From Duganella phyllosphaerae (GTDB lineage: Bacteria; Pseudomonadota; Gammaproteobacteria; Burkholderiales; Burkholderiaceae_D), in contig NZ_LROM01000147.1 in the NCBI RefSeq assembly GCF_001758785.1, positions 110,079-174,078 on the forward strand: 64,000 nt of DNA. The letters are read 5' to 3'. This document shows positions 47,397-56,049 of this stretch, piece after piece (within the stretch, counting starts at the first letter, position 1; each line of letters starts with the position of its first letter). The notes under the pieces were generated by a model, which had not been told where the DNA came from, made no database searches, and saw only the letters and a program-made list of their open reading frames with translations. A program made the position numbers and the translations under genes.

Positions 47397-49343
47397 CTAG
47401 CGCGTGCCCGGCATCACCTGCACTTCGATGCCCGAAAACATGGACGGTGCGTGGTACACGCGCTGGGTCGCCTTCTTGAAATCCTCGGGCTTGGCCTTGG
47501 GAATATCGACAAACGTCTGCGGGTTCAAATCCACCAGCGGGAACCACGAGCTCTGGATCTGCACCATGATGCGGTGGCCTCGGCGGAACGTGTGGTTGAC
47601 GTCGGCCATGCTGAAATTGACCGGCTCGACCTTGCCAGGGGTGAACGGTTCCGGCTTCTCGAAGCTGTTGCGGAACTTGCCGCGCAGCGGATCGCCGCGC
47701 ACCAGTTGCTGGTAGCCGGCCATCGGAATGGCTGGCTTGGCAACGTCGCTGCGTGGACTATCGGGCTTGTCGGCCGATGGATAATCGTCGGGATAGACGT
47801 CGATCAGTTTCACCACCCAGTCGGCATCGGTGCCGGTGGTGGAGACGAACAGGCGCGGTTTTACCGGACCGCTCAGGGTCACGTCTTCTTCCAGCGGCTC
47901 GCTGCGGTAGGTCAGCACGTCGGTCCGGCTCGCGGCAAAGCGCTGGTCGCCCACCATGTATTCCTTGGGCACGCCGATGGCCGGATAGCCGGTGTACGGC
48001 ACTGGCTTGCGTGGATCGGCCACGTACTCGTCGTAACCGTCGCCACCGCCGGCGGCCGGCTGCTGCCATGCCAGCGTGCCGTTGGCGCCCAGGTACAGGG
48101 TGCGCGCCTGGGCTTGCTTGGGTGGCCAGGCCGGGTACTCGCGCCAGACGTTGCTGCCGGTCTCGAAGGCGTGCACTTCGGCCAGTTTCGAGCTGGACAC
48201 GCCTTTCAGATGCTGTTCGAAGAACGGGAACTCGATGTTTTTACGGAAATATTCGCCGGTCTTGGCGCCGAACTGCACGCTGCCCAGGCTCTGGCCGTCG
48301 TAGCGGCGCCAGCCGCCGTGCGACCATGGTCCCATCACCAGCCCGCTGTATATCCCTGGATTGTTGCGCTTGATGGCATGGTAGGTGGTAAGCGGCCCCT
48401 GCAGGTCTTCGGCGTCGTACCAGCCACCCACGGTCAGCACGGCGGCCTTGATGTTTTTCAGGTGGGGCGCGATGGCGCGGGTTTTCCAGAAGTCGTTATA
48501 AGTCGAATTGGCGATCGTCGGCATCAGCAAGGCGCGCTGGGCGGCGGTCATGGTGTCGGTGATATTCGACAGCGTCAGGTGCGACAGGAAGAACTGGTAG
48601 CCGTCGGGCGTGCCGTAGTCGAAGTTGGTCCAGCTCTTGGGCAGTGGCGTTGGATTCTGTGCTTCGACAAACGCCGCGTAAAAGTCGAAATTGGCCGCCA
48701 GCATGAAGGCGCCGCCATGGTAGGAGTCGTCGTTCATGAACAGGTCGGTCACCGGCGCCTGCGGCGAGGCGGCCTTGATGGCCGGGTGCGAGTCGATAAT
48801 GCTGGCCGAGGTGTAAAAGCCCGGGTACGAAATGCCGAGGATGCCGACCTTGCCATTGTTGTTGGGGACGTTTTTCAGCAGCCACTCGACGGTGTCGTGC
48901 ATGTCCTCGCTCTCGTTGCCTTCGCCCTTGGCGCGGCGCGGATTGACGTGCGGCGTCATTTCCTGCCATTTGCCTTCCGACATGTAACGGCCGCGCACAT
49001 CCTGCTGGACGAAGATATAGCCGCTGCGCTGGAACTCCGGCGACGGCCCCAGCCGCGTCGGATAGAAATCGACGCCGTAATGGAGTTCATCGTCGGCATG
49101 CACGCCGGCGCTGTATGGCGTGCGTTCCATCAGGAACGGGTAGCGCTGGCTGGCGTCCTTGGGCACGTACACGGCCGTAAACAGGCGGGTACCGTCGCGC
49201 ATCGGGATGCGGTATTCATACTTGGTGTATTGCTCGCGCACGCTGGCAGCGGTGGAGGCGGCCGGCCCATCGGCGGCGTGGGCCGGTATCAAGGCAAAGC
49301 CCAGCATCAAGGAAAGGGCGAGGGAATGGAGGCGGTGGGTCAT
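47397..49343 (-). CDS. CocE/NonD family hydrolase (X-Pro dipeptidyl-peptidase S15-like)
   Basis: A 648-residue secreted alpha/beta hydrolase with a signal peptide (about 1-23, ending AHA). The catalytic triad is visible: Ser in GISYPG, Asp in GGWYDAED, His in GPWSHGG. The C-terminal ~230 residues are the jelly-roll domain of this family (VNFSMADVNHTFRRGHRIMVQIQSSWFP). Members hydrolyse esters such as cocaine, glutaryl-cephalosporins or X-Pro peptides; the natural substrate is unknown. Full family length. Confidence 0.92.
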   Translation of the reverse strand: MTHRLHSLALSLMLGFALIPAHAADGPAASTAASVREQYTKYEYRIPMRDGTRLFTAVYVPKDASQRYPFLMERTPYSAGVHADDELHYGVDFYPTRLGPSPEFQRSGYIFVQQDVRGRYMSEGKWQEMTPHVNPRRAKGEGNESEDMHDTVEWLLKNVPNNNGKVGILGISYPGFYTSASIIDSHPAIKAASPQAPVTDLFMNDDSYHGGAFMLAANFDFYAAFVEAQNPTPLPKSWTNFDYGTPDGYQFFLSHLTLSNITDTMTAAQRALLMPTIANSTYNDFWKTRAIAPHLKNIKAAVLTVGGWYDAEDLQGPLTTYHAIKRNNPGIYSGLVMGPWSHGGWRRYDGQSLGSVQFGAKTGEYFRKNIEFPFFEQHLKGVSSSKLAEVHAFETGSNVWREYPAWPPKQAQARTLYLGANGTLAWQQPAAGGGDGYDEYVADPRKPVPYTGYPAIGVPKEYMVGDQRFAASRTDVLTYRSEPLEEDVTLSGPVKPRLFVSTTGTDADWVVKLIDVYPDDYPSADKPDSPRSDVAKPAIPMAGYQQLVRGDPLRGKFRNSFEKPEPFTPGKVEPVNFSMADVNHTFRRGHRIMVQIQSSWFPLVDLNPQTFVDIPKAKPEDFKKATQRVYHAPSMFSGIEVQVMPGTR

Positions 49344-49664
49344 GGTCTTCCTGTGGTCTGATCAGCAAACTTGCCTAGTGTAAGGGCAGTGGATAACTTT
49401 CGCTGCGTTAATTTTGCGCACAGCAAAATTTCCATTTAAAAACAAATGCTTGGTCGGCGGTCGGCTGGCTTGTTAACAGGCTTATCCACAGAATCTGTTA
49501 ACAACAGCGATTTTGTGTAAATGTGTCTATCGAGACAACTAGTTTGCAATATTGATCATTGTGTTAGTTAGCGAACAGTTGACTCCGCTACAACTCTATA
49601 TTGTCCAGCTACCGGTGCTGCGTCACCGGATTTGCAACTAACAATCTCTCTCTACGGAATGACT
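49344..49664. promoter_or_regulatory. Divergent intergenic region rich in inverted repeats
   Basis: This 321-base gap between the CocE-type and PEP-CTERM genes is distinctly AT-rich. It holds an 8-bp inverted repeat AATTTTGC-GCACA-GCAAAATT (49410-49430), a 10-bp inverted repeat around a DnaA box (49470-49504), and a short TGTCT-ATCG-AGACA repeat (49524-49537). No gene is seen. Confidence 0.75.
49470..49504. repeat. Perfect 10-bp inverted repeat enclosing a consensus DnaA box
   Basis: TTGTTAACAG (49470-49479) and CTGTTAACAA (49495-49504) are exact reverse complements. Between them, TTATCCACA (49482-49490) is the consensus DnaA 9-mer. Each arm also contains the palindrome GTTAAC. Likely an operator for the flanking divergent genes; a replication origin is not supported. 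Confidence 0.8.
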
Positions 49665-50255
49665 ATGAAACTTAAAAATATCCTGATCGCATCGATGATC
49701 ATGGGCGCCAGCGCAATGACCTCGTCGGCCTTCGCCGCGAACATTGGGGATACCGAGCAGGCTGTTCTGGTCAGCAACAACGCCGGTGGTTTCCAGACCG
49801 TGGTCGGTAACACCTTTACCGCCGGTCAGACTTCCGACGTGTTCAACGACCGTTTCACCTTCACCCTGAACGGCAACTACAACGCTGCCGGCACCCTGAG
49901 CTCGACCTTCCTGAGCACCAACCCGATCCAGGATCTGGTAATCAACGGCTTCAGCCTGGTGAAATACGATCCAGTCACCCAGGCCGTCATCTCGACCTAC
50001 GCCGGCACCAACGTGCTCGGTTCGGGCGCGGGCACCGAAGACTACTGGAAGTTCAGCGCCAACGGCCTGAGCGCCGGCAGCTACTACCTGTCGGTCAACG
50101 GCCTGGTACAAGGCGCGGGCGGCGGTTCGTACTCGTCGAACGTCAACCTGGCCATGGCGCCAGTGCCAGAAGCCGAAACCTACGCGATGATGATCGCCGG
50201 ACTGGGCCTGCTGGGCGTGGTCGCACGTCGCCGCAAGGCTGCCAAGCAAGCGTAA
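49665..50255 (+). CDS. FxDxF-type PEP-CTERM exported protein
   Basis: A 196-residue protein with a signal peptide (about 1-24, AFAA). A short segment FNDRFTF carries the FxDxF motif of this subfamily. The C-terminus has the PEP-CTERM sorting signal: VPEAETYAMMIAGLGLLGVVARRRKAA, here VPEA instead of VPEP, then a hydrophobic helix and a basic tail. Exosortase cleaves such signals. The mature part is Gly/Ser/Asn-rich. Start 49665 is placed six bases after GGA. No exosortase or EPS gene is in the window. Confidence 0.88.
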   Translation: MKLKNILIASMIMGASAMTSSAFAANIGDTEQAVLVSNNAGGFQTVVGNTFTAGQTSDVFNDRFTFTLNGNYNAAGTLSSTFLSTNPIQDLVINGFSLVKYDPVTQAVISTYAGTNVLGSGAGTEDYWKFSANGLSAGSYYLSVNGLVQGAGGGSYSSNVNLAMAPVPEAETYAMMIAGLGLLGVVARRRKAAKQA

Positions 50256-50375
50256 GCTGAGCTGGGTTTGAGTTGCTGCGGGGCGGGCGCGCAAGTGTCC
50301 GCCCCGCAGTCGTATACGTCCGCATGTGCCAGAATACGCCGTGGCGCCGCCCGGCGCCGTCACTCCCGGAGCATC

Positions 50376-50999
50376 ATGGACGACCGCTATTTTTACCAAC
50401 CCGCGCAAGGCCATGGCCTGCCGCACGATCCCTTCAACGCCATTGTCGGACCGCGCCCCATCGGCTGGATCGCCTCGCAATCGGCTGTCGGCGTGCGCAA
50501 CCTGGCGCCGTACAGTTTTTTCAACGCCTTCAATTACACCCCGCCGCTGATCGGCTTTGCCAGCATCGGCCGCAAGGACACGCTGCGCAATATCGAGGAA
50601 ACCGGAGAGTTTGTCTGGAACCTGGCCACGCGCCCGCTGGCCGAGTCCATGAACGCCAGCTGCGCACCGGCGCCGCCAGAGGTGGACGAGTTTGCCCTGG
50701 CCGGCCTGGCCACGGCGCCGTCGCGCATCGTCGGCGTGCCGCGCGTGGCGGCCAGCCCGGTCGCCTTCGAATGCAAGTGCAGCCAGATCATCCGCCTGCA
50801 GGGCGCAGCCGGCGACGTCACCGATACCTGGCTGGTGATGGGGGAGGTGGTGGGAGTACACATCGCGCGCGAACTGCTGCGCGATGGCATTTACGACACG
50901 GCCGGCTCGCAAACCATCTTGCGCGCCGGCGGTCCGGCCGATTACTTCGAGATCACGGCCGCCAACCTGTTCCAGATGCGGCGGCCGGACTACCCATGA
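50376..50999 (+). CDS. Flavin reductase-like domain protein (DIM6/NTAB family)
   Basis: A 207-residue protein of the FMN-binding split-barrel flavin reductase family: VGPRPIGWIASQSAVGVRNLAPYSFFNAFNYTPPLIGFAS near the N-terminus, then KDTLRNIEETGEFVWNLAT. Members reduce flavin or bind FMN as partners of monooxygenases. Start at 50376 has GGAG seven bases upstream. No monooxygenase lies next to it; convergent with the asparaginase gene one base later. Confidence 0.92.
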   Translation: MDDRYFYQPAQGHGLPHDPFNAIVGPRPIGWIASQSAVGVRNLAPYSFFNAFNYTPPLIGFASIGRKDTLRNIEETGEFVWNLATRPLAESMNASCAPAPPEVDEFALAGLATAPSRIVGVPRVAASPVAFECKCSQIIRLQGAAGDVTDTWLVMGEVVGVHIARELLRDGIYDTAGSQTILRAGGPADYFEITAANLFQMRRPDYP

Positions 51000-51000
51000 A

Positions 51001-52086
51001 TCAGTAGGTGTAGAACATCTGCTGGATCGCCTTGGTGTCGCTGGTCCTGGTCAGCGCCAGCATCAGCAGAATGCGCGCCTTTTGCGCACTCAGCGTATCG
51101 GCCGCCACGAAATCGAGTTCGTCGTCGTTGGCTTCGCCGTTGCGCGCCAGGATGCCCTGGCCTACGCGGCTGGCGCGCACGATCACTACGCCCTGCTTGC
51201 GCGCGGCCACCAGCGCGGTTTTGACGGTCGCTGCCAGGCTGCCGTCACCGACGCCGGCGTGGATGATGCCCTTGGCGCCCGCCGCCACCAGCGCATTGAG
51301 CGCCACCGGCCCGACGTTGGCGTAACCATAGACGATATCGACCTGTGGCAATGATGCCAGGCGGCTGACATCGAACTCGGTGTCAGCGGTGTGCTTGCGG
51401 GTGGAGGCGCGGTAAAAATACGGCTTGCTGCCCTGGATGTAGCCGAGCAGGCCCAGTTCCGGCGTCTTGAAGCTGTCCGGCGTGGAGGTGTTGGTCTTGC
51501 TGACATCGCGCGCGCTGTGGATCTGGTCGTTCAGCGCCACCAGCACGCCTTTGCCGACTGCTTCCTTGCTGGCGGCCAGCAGCACCGCGTTGTACAGGTT
51601 GATCGGGCCGTCGGCCGACAGCGCCGTACCGGGCCGCATGGCGCCCACCACCACTACCGGCTTCCTGCTCTTGACCGTCAGGTCGAGGAAATAGGCGGTT
51701 TCTTCCAGCGTGTCGGTGCCATGGGTGATGACGATGCCATCGACGTCCGGCTGCGCCAGCAGCGTGTTGACGCGCTTGGCCAGCGTGAGCCAGTGTTCGT
51801 TGGTCATGTTTTCGCTGGCGATCTGGAACACCTGCTCGCCCTTCACCTGCGCCACCTTCGACAGTTCCGGCACGGCCTTGATCAGGGTATCGACACCGAC
51901 CGTGGCAGCGGTGTAACCGACCGTGGTGGTGGAGCTGGCGCCGCTGCCGGCGATGGTGCCGCCGGTGGCCAGGATGGTCACGTGGGCCAGCTTTTCCGCC
52001 GCCCCCGCATAACTGCCCAGCAACATGGTGCAGGCCAGCAGGGTTTGGACGGTACGTACCAGACGGTCGGGAAGGTTGTGTGACAT
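51001..52086 (-). CDS. ansB: Periplasmic L-asparaginase (type II)
   Basis: Hydrolyses asparagine to aspartate and ammonia. The 361 residues comprise a signal peptide (about 1-30, ending YAGAA) and the asparaginase core: TILATGGTIAG with nucleophile Thr44, and ITHGTDTLEETAYFL, which carries the second Thr-Asp pair; the catalytic Lys lies in VVVGAMRP's following strand region. I start at 52086 (MSHNLPDR), nine bases after GGAG; the in-frame ATG 66 bases upstream is less likely. Length is normal for the type II enzyme with leader. Confidence 0.93.
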   Translation of the reverse strand: MSHNLPDRLVRTVQTLLACTMLLGSYAGAAEKLAHVTILATGGTIAGSGASSTTTVGYTAATVGVDTLIKAVPELSKVAQVKGEQVFQIASENMTNEHWLTLAKRVNTLLAQPDVDGIVITHGTDTLEETAYFLDLTVKSRKPVVVVGAMRPGTALSADGPINLYNAVLLAASKEAVGKGVLVALNDQIHSARDVSKTNTSTPDSFKTPELGLLGYIQGSKPYFYRASTRKHTADTEFDVSRLASLPQVDIVYGYANVGPVALNALVAAGAKGIIHAGVGDGSLAATVKTALVAARKQGVVIVRASRVGQGILARNGEANDDELDFVAADTLSAQKARILLMLALTRTSDTKAIQQMFYTY

Positions 52087-52237
52087 GCGGTCGGTCTCCG
52101 ATTGTTGTAATGTAAAGCTGACCAGTTTAACAAAATCGCAGGCTGTCAACAATGCGGGAGGCTGGCGCGTTACAGGTCAACTGGGAGAGTACCAAGGGCC
52201 GGGCAGGTCGATTAAAATCGGTCCCAGGGTACACAAG

Positions 52238-52609
52238 ATGAGAAAACACATGACTTTTTCACACACCTTGCGCTGGCGTGGCGCCGGGCTGCTGGCGATG
52301 GCCGCCATGCTGGCCATGGTTGGCTGCGGCGAAACGCGTGCGCAAAAAAAGCAGCGCGAAGCGAGCGTCATCATTTCCATGGGCGAGAAATACGTCAGGG
52401 AGAAAATCCGCGAGCCGGCGTCGGCGCAGTTTCGCAACCAGTTCATCGGCAAGGGCGGCGCGCCGTGCGGCGAGGTCAATGCCAAGGATGCGTTCGGCGC
52501 CTACCTGGGCTACCAGCGCTACATCTCCGTGGCGCGCGAGCTGACCATGCTGGCGCAGGATATGCCGCACGATGAATTCGAGGAATCGTGGCGCGAGATG
52601 TGTAAATAG
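52238..52609 (+). CDS. Small putative lipoprotein, conserved C-terminal motif
   Basis: A 123-residue protein with a hydrophobic N-terminus ending MVGCGE, a plausible lipobox. The mature domain, REKIREPASAQFRNQFIGKGGAPCGEVNAKDAFGAYLGYQRYI (shown in parts), matches a recurrent proteobacterial pattern of unknown function: 'DPxSAxFRN...CGEVNAKNxxGxYxG'. A second ATG at 52250 could be the start. Expected location is the outer membrane inner face or periplasm. Confidence 0.7.
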   Translation: MRKHMTFSHTLRWRGAGLLAMAAMLAMVGCGETRAQKKQREASVIISMGEKYVREKIREPASAQFRNQFIGKGGAPCGEVNAKDAFGAYLGYQRYISVARELTMLAQDMPHDEFEESWREMCK

Positions 52610-52636
52610 CCGCGTCGTTAGATTACGGTCGCCAGA

Positions 52637-53767
52637 TTACAGGTCGGCAAAGCGCCGGCTGTAACGCGTTGCGCGCCGCACGTCCGGGTGCCGCCCGACC
52701 GGATGCGCCAGCGCTTCCTTCGCGCGGTCGTAGCCGTATTGCCACTGGTCGCGCGCGTGCTGTACGAAGATGTCGTACGTGGGCGGCATCGCCAGCTCGA
52801 TGCGGTTGCGGCTCCAGTGCAGCTTTTGCTGCAACTGCTGGCGCGCCAGCGCCTTCGAGATATCGGACGAGTCGATGCGCAGGTCGGCCAGGTACGTATT
52901 GGCGTAGCGCAGCCGTGCATTGCCATTCAAGCCCAGCACCGAGCGCCAGGCCGGGATCGAAAACACCTGGTCGAACGCCTCCTTGAACTCCATCACCACT
53001 TCGGTGCCCAGCTGGCGCGCGATTTCGACCGGGAACAGGTCGAGCACCCCGCCGATGTATTCGGCGCCCTGGTACTGGCGGCAGCGGAAGTAGATCATGT
53101 CGGCGATCGAGATACGCGCGGCCTCGGTGATCGGTACGCCGCTGTCGATCAGCAGCTCTGGCGCCACTGCGTGCTCGCCCCAGCGCGGGTCGGCCAGCGG
53201 CGAGGTCATGCCGCGCAGCGCGGCAGCGGCGCGCTCACCGCAAAACACGGTTTCGGCAAACAGCTTGCGCTGGCCGCGCGGGCGTCCCACCTCGTTGGCG
53301 TCGAACAGCAGCTTGCCGCCGATGATGGCCACGTCCACTTCGGGCGTGCCGGTGGCGGCAGGGAAGGGTAGCTGCGACGGGATGTCGAACAGGAAGTCGC
53401 CGAACAGGTCGGGGATCACCGGCGCCCGTGCCGACGACAGCGTGCGCCGCGCCGCCCGTGCCAGCGTGGCCAGCAGCGCCGCGTGGCGGGTGGACTTGAG
53501 GCCGCACCAGAAATCGTACATGGCGCGCGACGACAGCCACTCGCGCTGCGCCTGCGGTTCAGGCAAATTGTGGATGATGGCGGCGGCAATCGCGCCGCCG
53601 CAACTGGCCACGATCACGTCGGGCGCTTTTCCCGCCTCGCGCAGCGCCGCATACATGCCGATGTAGATGCCGAAGCGGAAACCGCCGCCGCCCATGATCA
53701 TGCAGCGCTGGTACGGTCGATCATTGTGGACTGGAGAAATAGGTGCTGTGGTCATGGGCGAAACCAT
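52637..53767 (-). CDS. Patatin-like protein with Cys in place of the catalytic Ser
   Basis: A 376-residue patatin-fold protein. The oxyanion-hole glycines are present (GGGGFRFG, 26-33). Aligned without gaps to the RssA-like protein at 29335-30261, its DVIVASCGGAI reads over DVVVGTSAGSV, so the nucleophile position is Cys56 and the GxSxG motif is ASCGG. The second dyad residue appears as Asp in LLIDSGVP (DSG instead of DGG). Catalysis by cysteine, or loss of activity, are both possible. The gene starts 12 bases after the TonB-dependent receptor stop codon, so the two are likely co-transcribed. The start (53767 or 53755) is uncertain. Confidence 0.75.
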   Translation of the reverse strand: MVSPMTTAPISPVHNDRPYQRCMIMGGGGFRFGIYIGMYAALREAGKAPDVIVASCGGAIAAAIIHNLPEPQAQREWLSSRAMYDFWCGLKSTRHAALLATLARAARRTLSSARAPVIPDLFGDFLFDIPSQLPFPAATGTPEVDVAIIGGKLLFDANEVGRPRGQRKLFAETVFCGERAAAALRGMTSPLADPRWGEHAVAPELLIDSGVPITEAARISIADMIYFRCRQYQGAEYIGGVLDLFPVEIARQLGTEVVMEFKEAFDQVFSIPAWRSVLGLNGNARLRYANTYLADLRIDSSDISKALARQQLQQKLHWSRNRIELAMPPTYDIFVQHARDQWQYGYDRAKEALAHPVGRHPDVRRATRYSRRFADL

Positions 53768-53779
53768 ACCACAGCACGG

Positions 53780-55939
53780 CTAGCGGAACTGGTGCTCCAC
53801 CATCACCCGCACGGCGGCGCGGGTCTCGGTAAAGGTGTCGCGCGCGCGTGTGCCGGTGTCCTGGTACTGCTGCCATTCGCGCGCCTGCTGGTGCAGCAGG
53901 TTCGATCCCGCCACCCGCAGCTGGGTTTTGGCATCGAACTTCCACAGCGCGTACAGGTCCAGCTGGCGACCGGGCGAGTTACCTGTGCGTAGCTGCGCCG
54001 ACTGCCGCGTAGTGACGCCGCCCTTGTAGGTAAAATCGCCGCCGACGGTCCAAGCGGTGCCGGGCAGCTTGTAGTCCGCGCCCAGGTTGGCGGTGACCGG
54101 CACCTGCTCTTCCAGCGTATTGTCGGGCCCTGCCACGCGGTCCACCCGCGACCAGTTGCGCGCCAGGTTGGCGCGCAGGTCCAGCGCCGGCGCGGTCTGG
54201 CCCAGCAGGCGGCGCAGCGGCAGCTTCGCTTCCAGCTCGATGCCGTGCACGTTGGCGTTGCCGTTGTTGAACGGCGTCGTCACCCACACCCCGGCCTGCT
54301 GGAACAACAGCGTTTGCGTCACATCGCGGATGCGCCGCCAGTAGACGCTCACGCTGGCGATGGCGCCGTCGCCCAGGTAGTGTTCGTAAGCGGCGTCCAG
54401 TCCCCAGGCCAGTTCCGGGCGCAGTTGCGGGTTGCCCTGTTCGTCGGGATTGGTGGGGCTGTTGTTATTGTCGATGGTGTACCGGCGCGGCACCAGCTTG
54501 AACAGCGCCGGCGCCTTGTAGGTGCGCGCCAGCGCCAGGCGCAGCACGTCCTTGTTCGGCAACGCGTAGCGCGCCTGCAGCGACGGGCTCCAGACGGCCG
54601 ACGTGACGTCCAGCGCATCGGGCGCGTTGGCAGCGAGCGCGCGGCTGGCCGTTTGCAGGCGTTCGTGGCGCAGCCCCGCGTACAGCGAAAACTGTTTCGA
54701 TATTTCCCACTCGTCCTGCGCGAACAGCGCCAGGCGCTTGACCACCGCGCTGTAGTCGGCGTTGGTGGCATCGGTCTGCACGCCGGCGGGATCGAAAATG
54801 GTTTCGCTGCGGTCTTCGTCGCGGCGCGACCGGCTGGCGTCCCAGCCAAAGGCCAGCGCGTGACCGGCGCCAACCGGGTGGCGCCAGGTGCCGGTAAAGG
54901 TGACGCCGGTTTCGGTGGGGCCGGCATCGACGTGGCGGTGGATGGCGGGCGCGCCGCTGGCGGTCATGCCGTAAAAGTCGTAACCGGTGCTGCGGCGGTT
55001 GCTGCTGGCGCCCAGCCTGGTTTCGAGCTTGTCGCCGTTGGCGAGATTGCGGTTCCATTGCAGGTCGTTGCGCAGCATGGCGATGCGGGCGTGGTAGTCC
55101 GACACAAAACGCGGGAATTCGCTGGGCTCGCCCACCAGCGTTTGCTCGTCGGCGCGGTTGCGCACATCGAAGTGGCGCAGGTTGGCAAAGCCCTGCCAGG
55201 TCAGCGTATCGCCGCCACCCAGCGCCCAGCTCACGCGCGGTGTCAGGGTCAGGGTGTCGTTGCGGGTGGACTTCGGTTGCGGGGTGTGGCGCCGCAGCGT
55301 GAGCGCGCCGGCAGCGTCGGTCAGCGTCTCGTCGTCGGCAATCGCTTCCTCGGTGCGCTGGCGCGACAGCGTGGCGGCCACACTGTACGACAGGCGCTCC
55401 ACCTGGTCCGACAATTGCGCGGTCAGCGTGGGCGACGTGGTGCCGCCGCGGCGGGTGACGCTGGCGGCCAGCGACCGCTGGCCGCGCGTGGCCGCTTTTT
55501 TCAGGATGATGTTGATGCTGCCGGCGACCGCCTGGTTGCTCGAGGCAGCGGTGGCGCTGCGCAGGATCTCCACCCGCTCGATCATCTCCGGCGCCACCGT
55601 GTCGAGTGAAAAACCGGTCGGCACCGGTTCGCCGTTGAGCATGATCTGGGTATAGCCCTTGCCCAGGCCGCGCATGCTGATCTCGCCGCCCTGGCCGGGC
55701 ACGCCGGAGATGCTGATGCCGGGCAGGCGCTTGAGGGCGTCGGCCAGGGTCTGGTCGCCCTGGCGCACCAGATCGTCGTGGGTGACGATGATGGCGGTGG
55801 TGGTTTCGCGCTGGCGCAGGTCGGCGCGGGCGCTTTTGACTTCTACCTGTTGCACCGGCTGCGCTGGCTGTGGTGCTTCGGTGGCGGATACGGATGGCGC
55901 GGCCAGCAGCATGCTGGCTGCAAGAATCGGGAGTGACAT
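53780..55939 (-). CDS. TonB-dependent receptor
   Basis: An outer-membrane receptor of 719 residues. Signal peptide about 1-24 (VSATEA), plug domain with DDLVRQGDQTLADALKRLPGISISGVPGQGGEISMRGLGKGYTQIMLNGEPVP (shown here as its key segments) and VEILRSATAASSNQAVAGSINIILKK, then a 22-strand barrel region. The last residues are EHQFR, with the aromatic one position from the end. Ligand unknown; it lacks the siderophore-subfamily signature of the receptor at 3441-5642. Start 55939 is set by AGGAA; the longer frame to 56011 reads into unlikely Arg-rich residues. Located between the M56/M23 gene and the patatin gene. Confidence 0.9.
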   Translation of the reverse strand: MSLPILAASMLLAAPSVSATEAPQPAQPVQQVEVKSARADLRQRETTTAIIVTHDDLVRQGDQTLADALKRLPGISISGVPGQGGEISMRGLGKGYTQIMLNGEPVPTGFSLDTVAPEMIERVEILRSATAASSNQAVAGSINIILKKAATRGQRSLAASVTRRGGTTSPTLTAQLSDQVERLSYSVAATLSRQRTEEAIADDETLTDAAGALTLRRHTPQPKSTRNDTLTLTPRVSWALGGGDTLTWQGFANLRHFDVRNRADEQTLVGEPSEFPRFVSDYHARIAMLRNDLQWNRNLANGDKLETRLGASSNRRSTGYDFYGMTASGAPAIHRHVDAGPTETGVTFTGTWRHPVGAGHALAFGWDASRSRRDEDRSETIFDPAGVQTDATNADYSAVVKRLALFAQDEWEISKQFSLYAGLRHERLQTASRALAANAPDALDVTSAVWSPSLQARYALPNKDVLRLALARTYKAPALFKLVPRRYTIDNNNSPTNPDEQGNPQLRPELAWGLDAAYEHYLGDGAIASVSVYWRRIRDVTQTLLFQQAGVWVTTPFNNGNANVHGIELEAKLPLRRLLGQTAPALDLRANLARNWSRVDRVAGPDNTLEEQVPVTANLGADYKLPGTAWTVGGDFTYKGGVTTRQSAQLRTGNSPGRQLDLYALWKFDAKTQLRVAGSNLLHQQAREWQQYQDTGTRARDTFTETRAAVRVMVEHQFR

Positions 55940-56049
55940 GGTGGTTCCTGTGAGGTGAACACGAAGCCGGCGGATGATCAAAACGCGGGCGACAGTGGGC
56001 CGGTCCGCCACCGGTCAGGGTGGCGGATTGTGGTGGATATCAGATCGGG

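Noticed and set aside
49470..49504. Replication origin at the DnaA box
   Set aside because: Only one consensus box, with no dnaA, dnaN, gidA or partition gene nearby and no row of AT-rich 13-mers; an operator is more likely.
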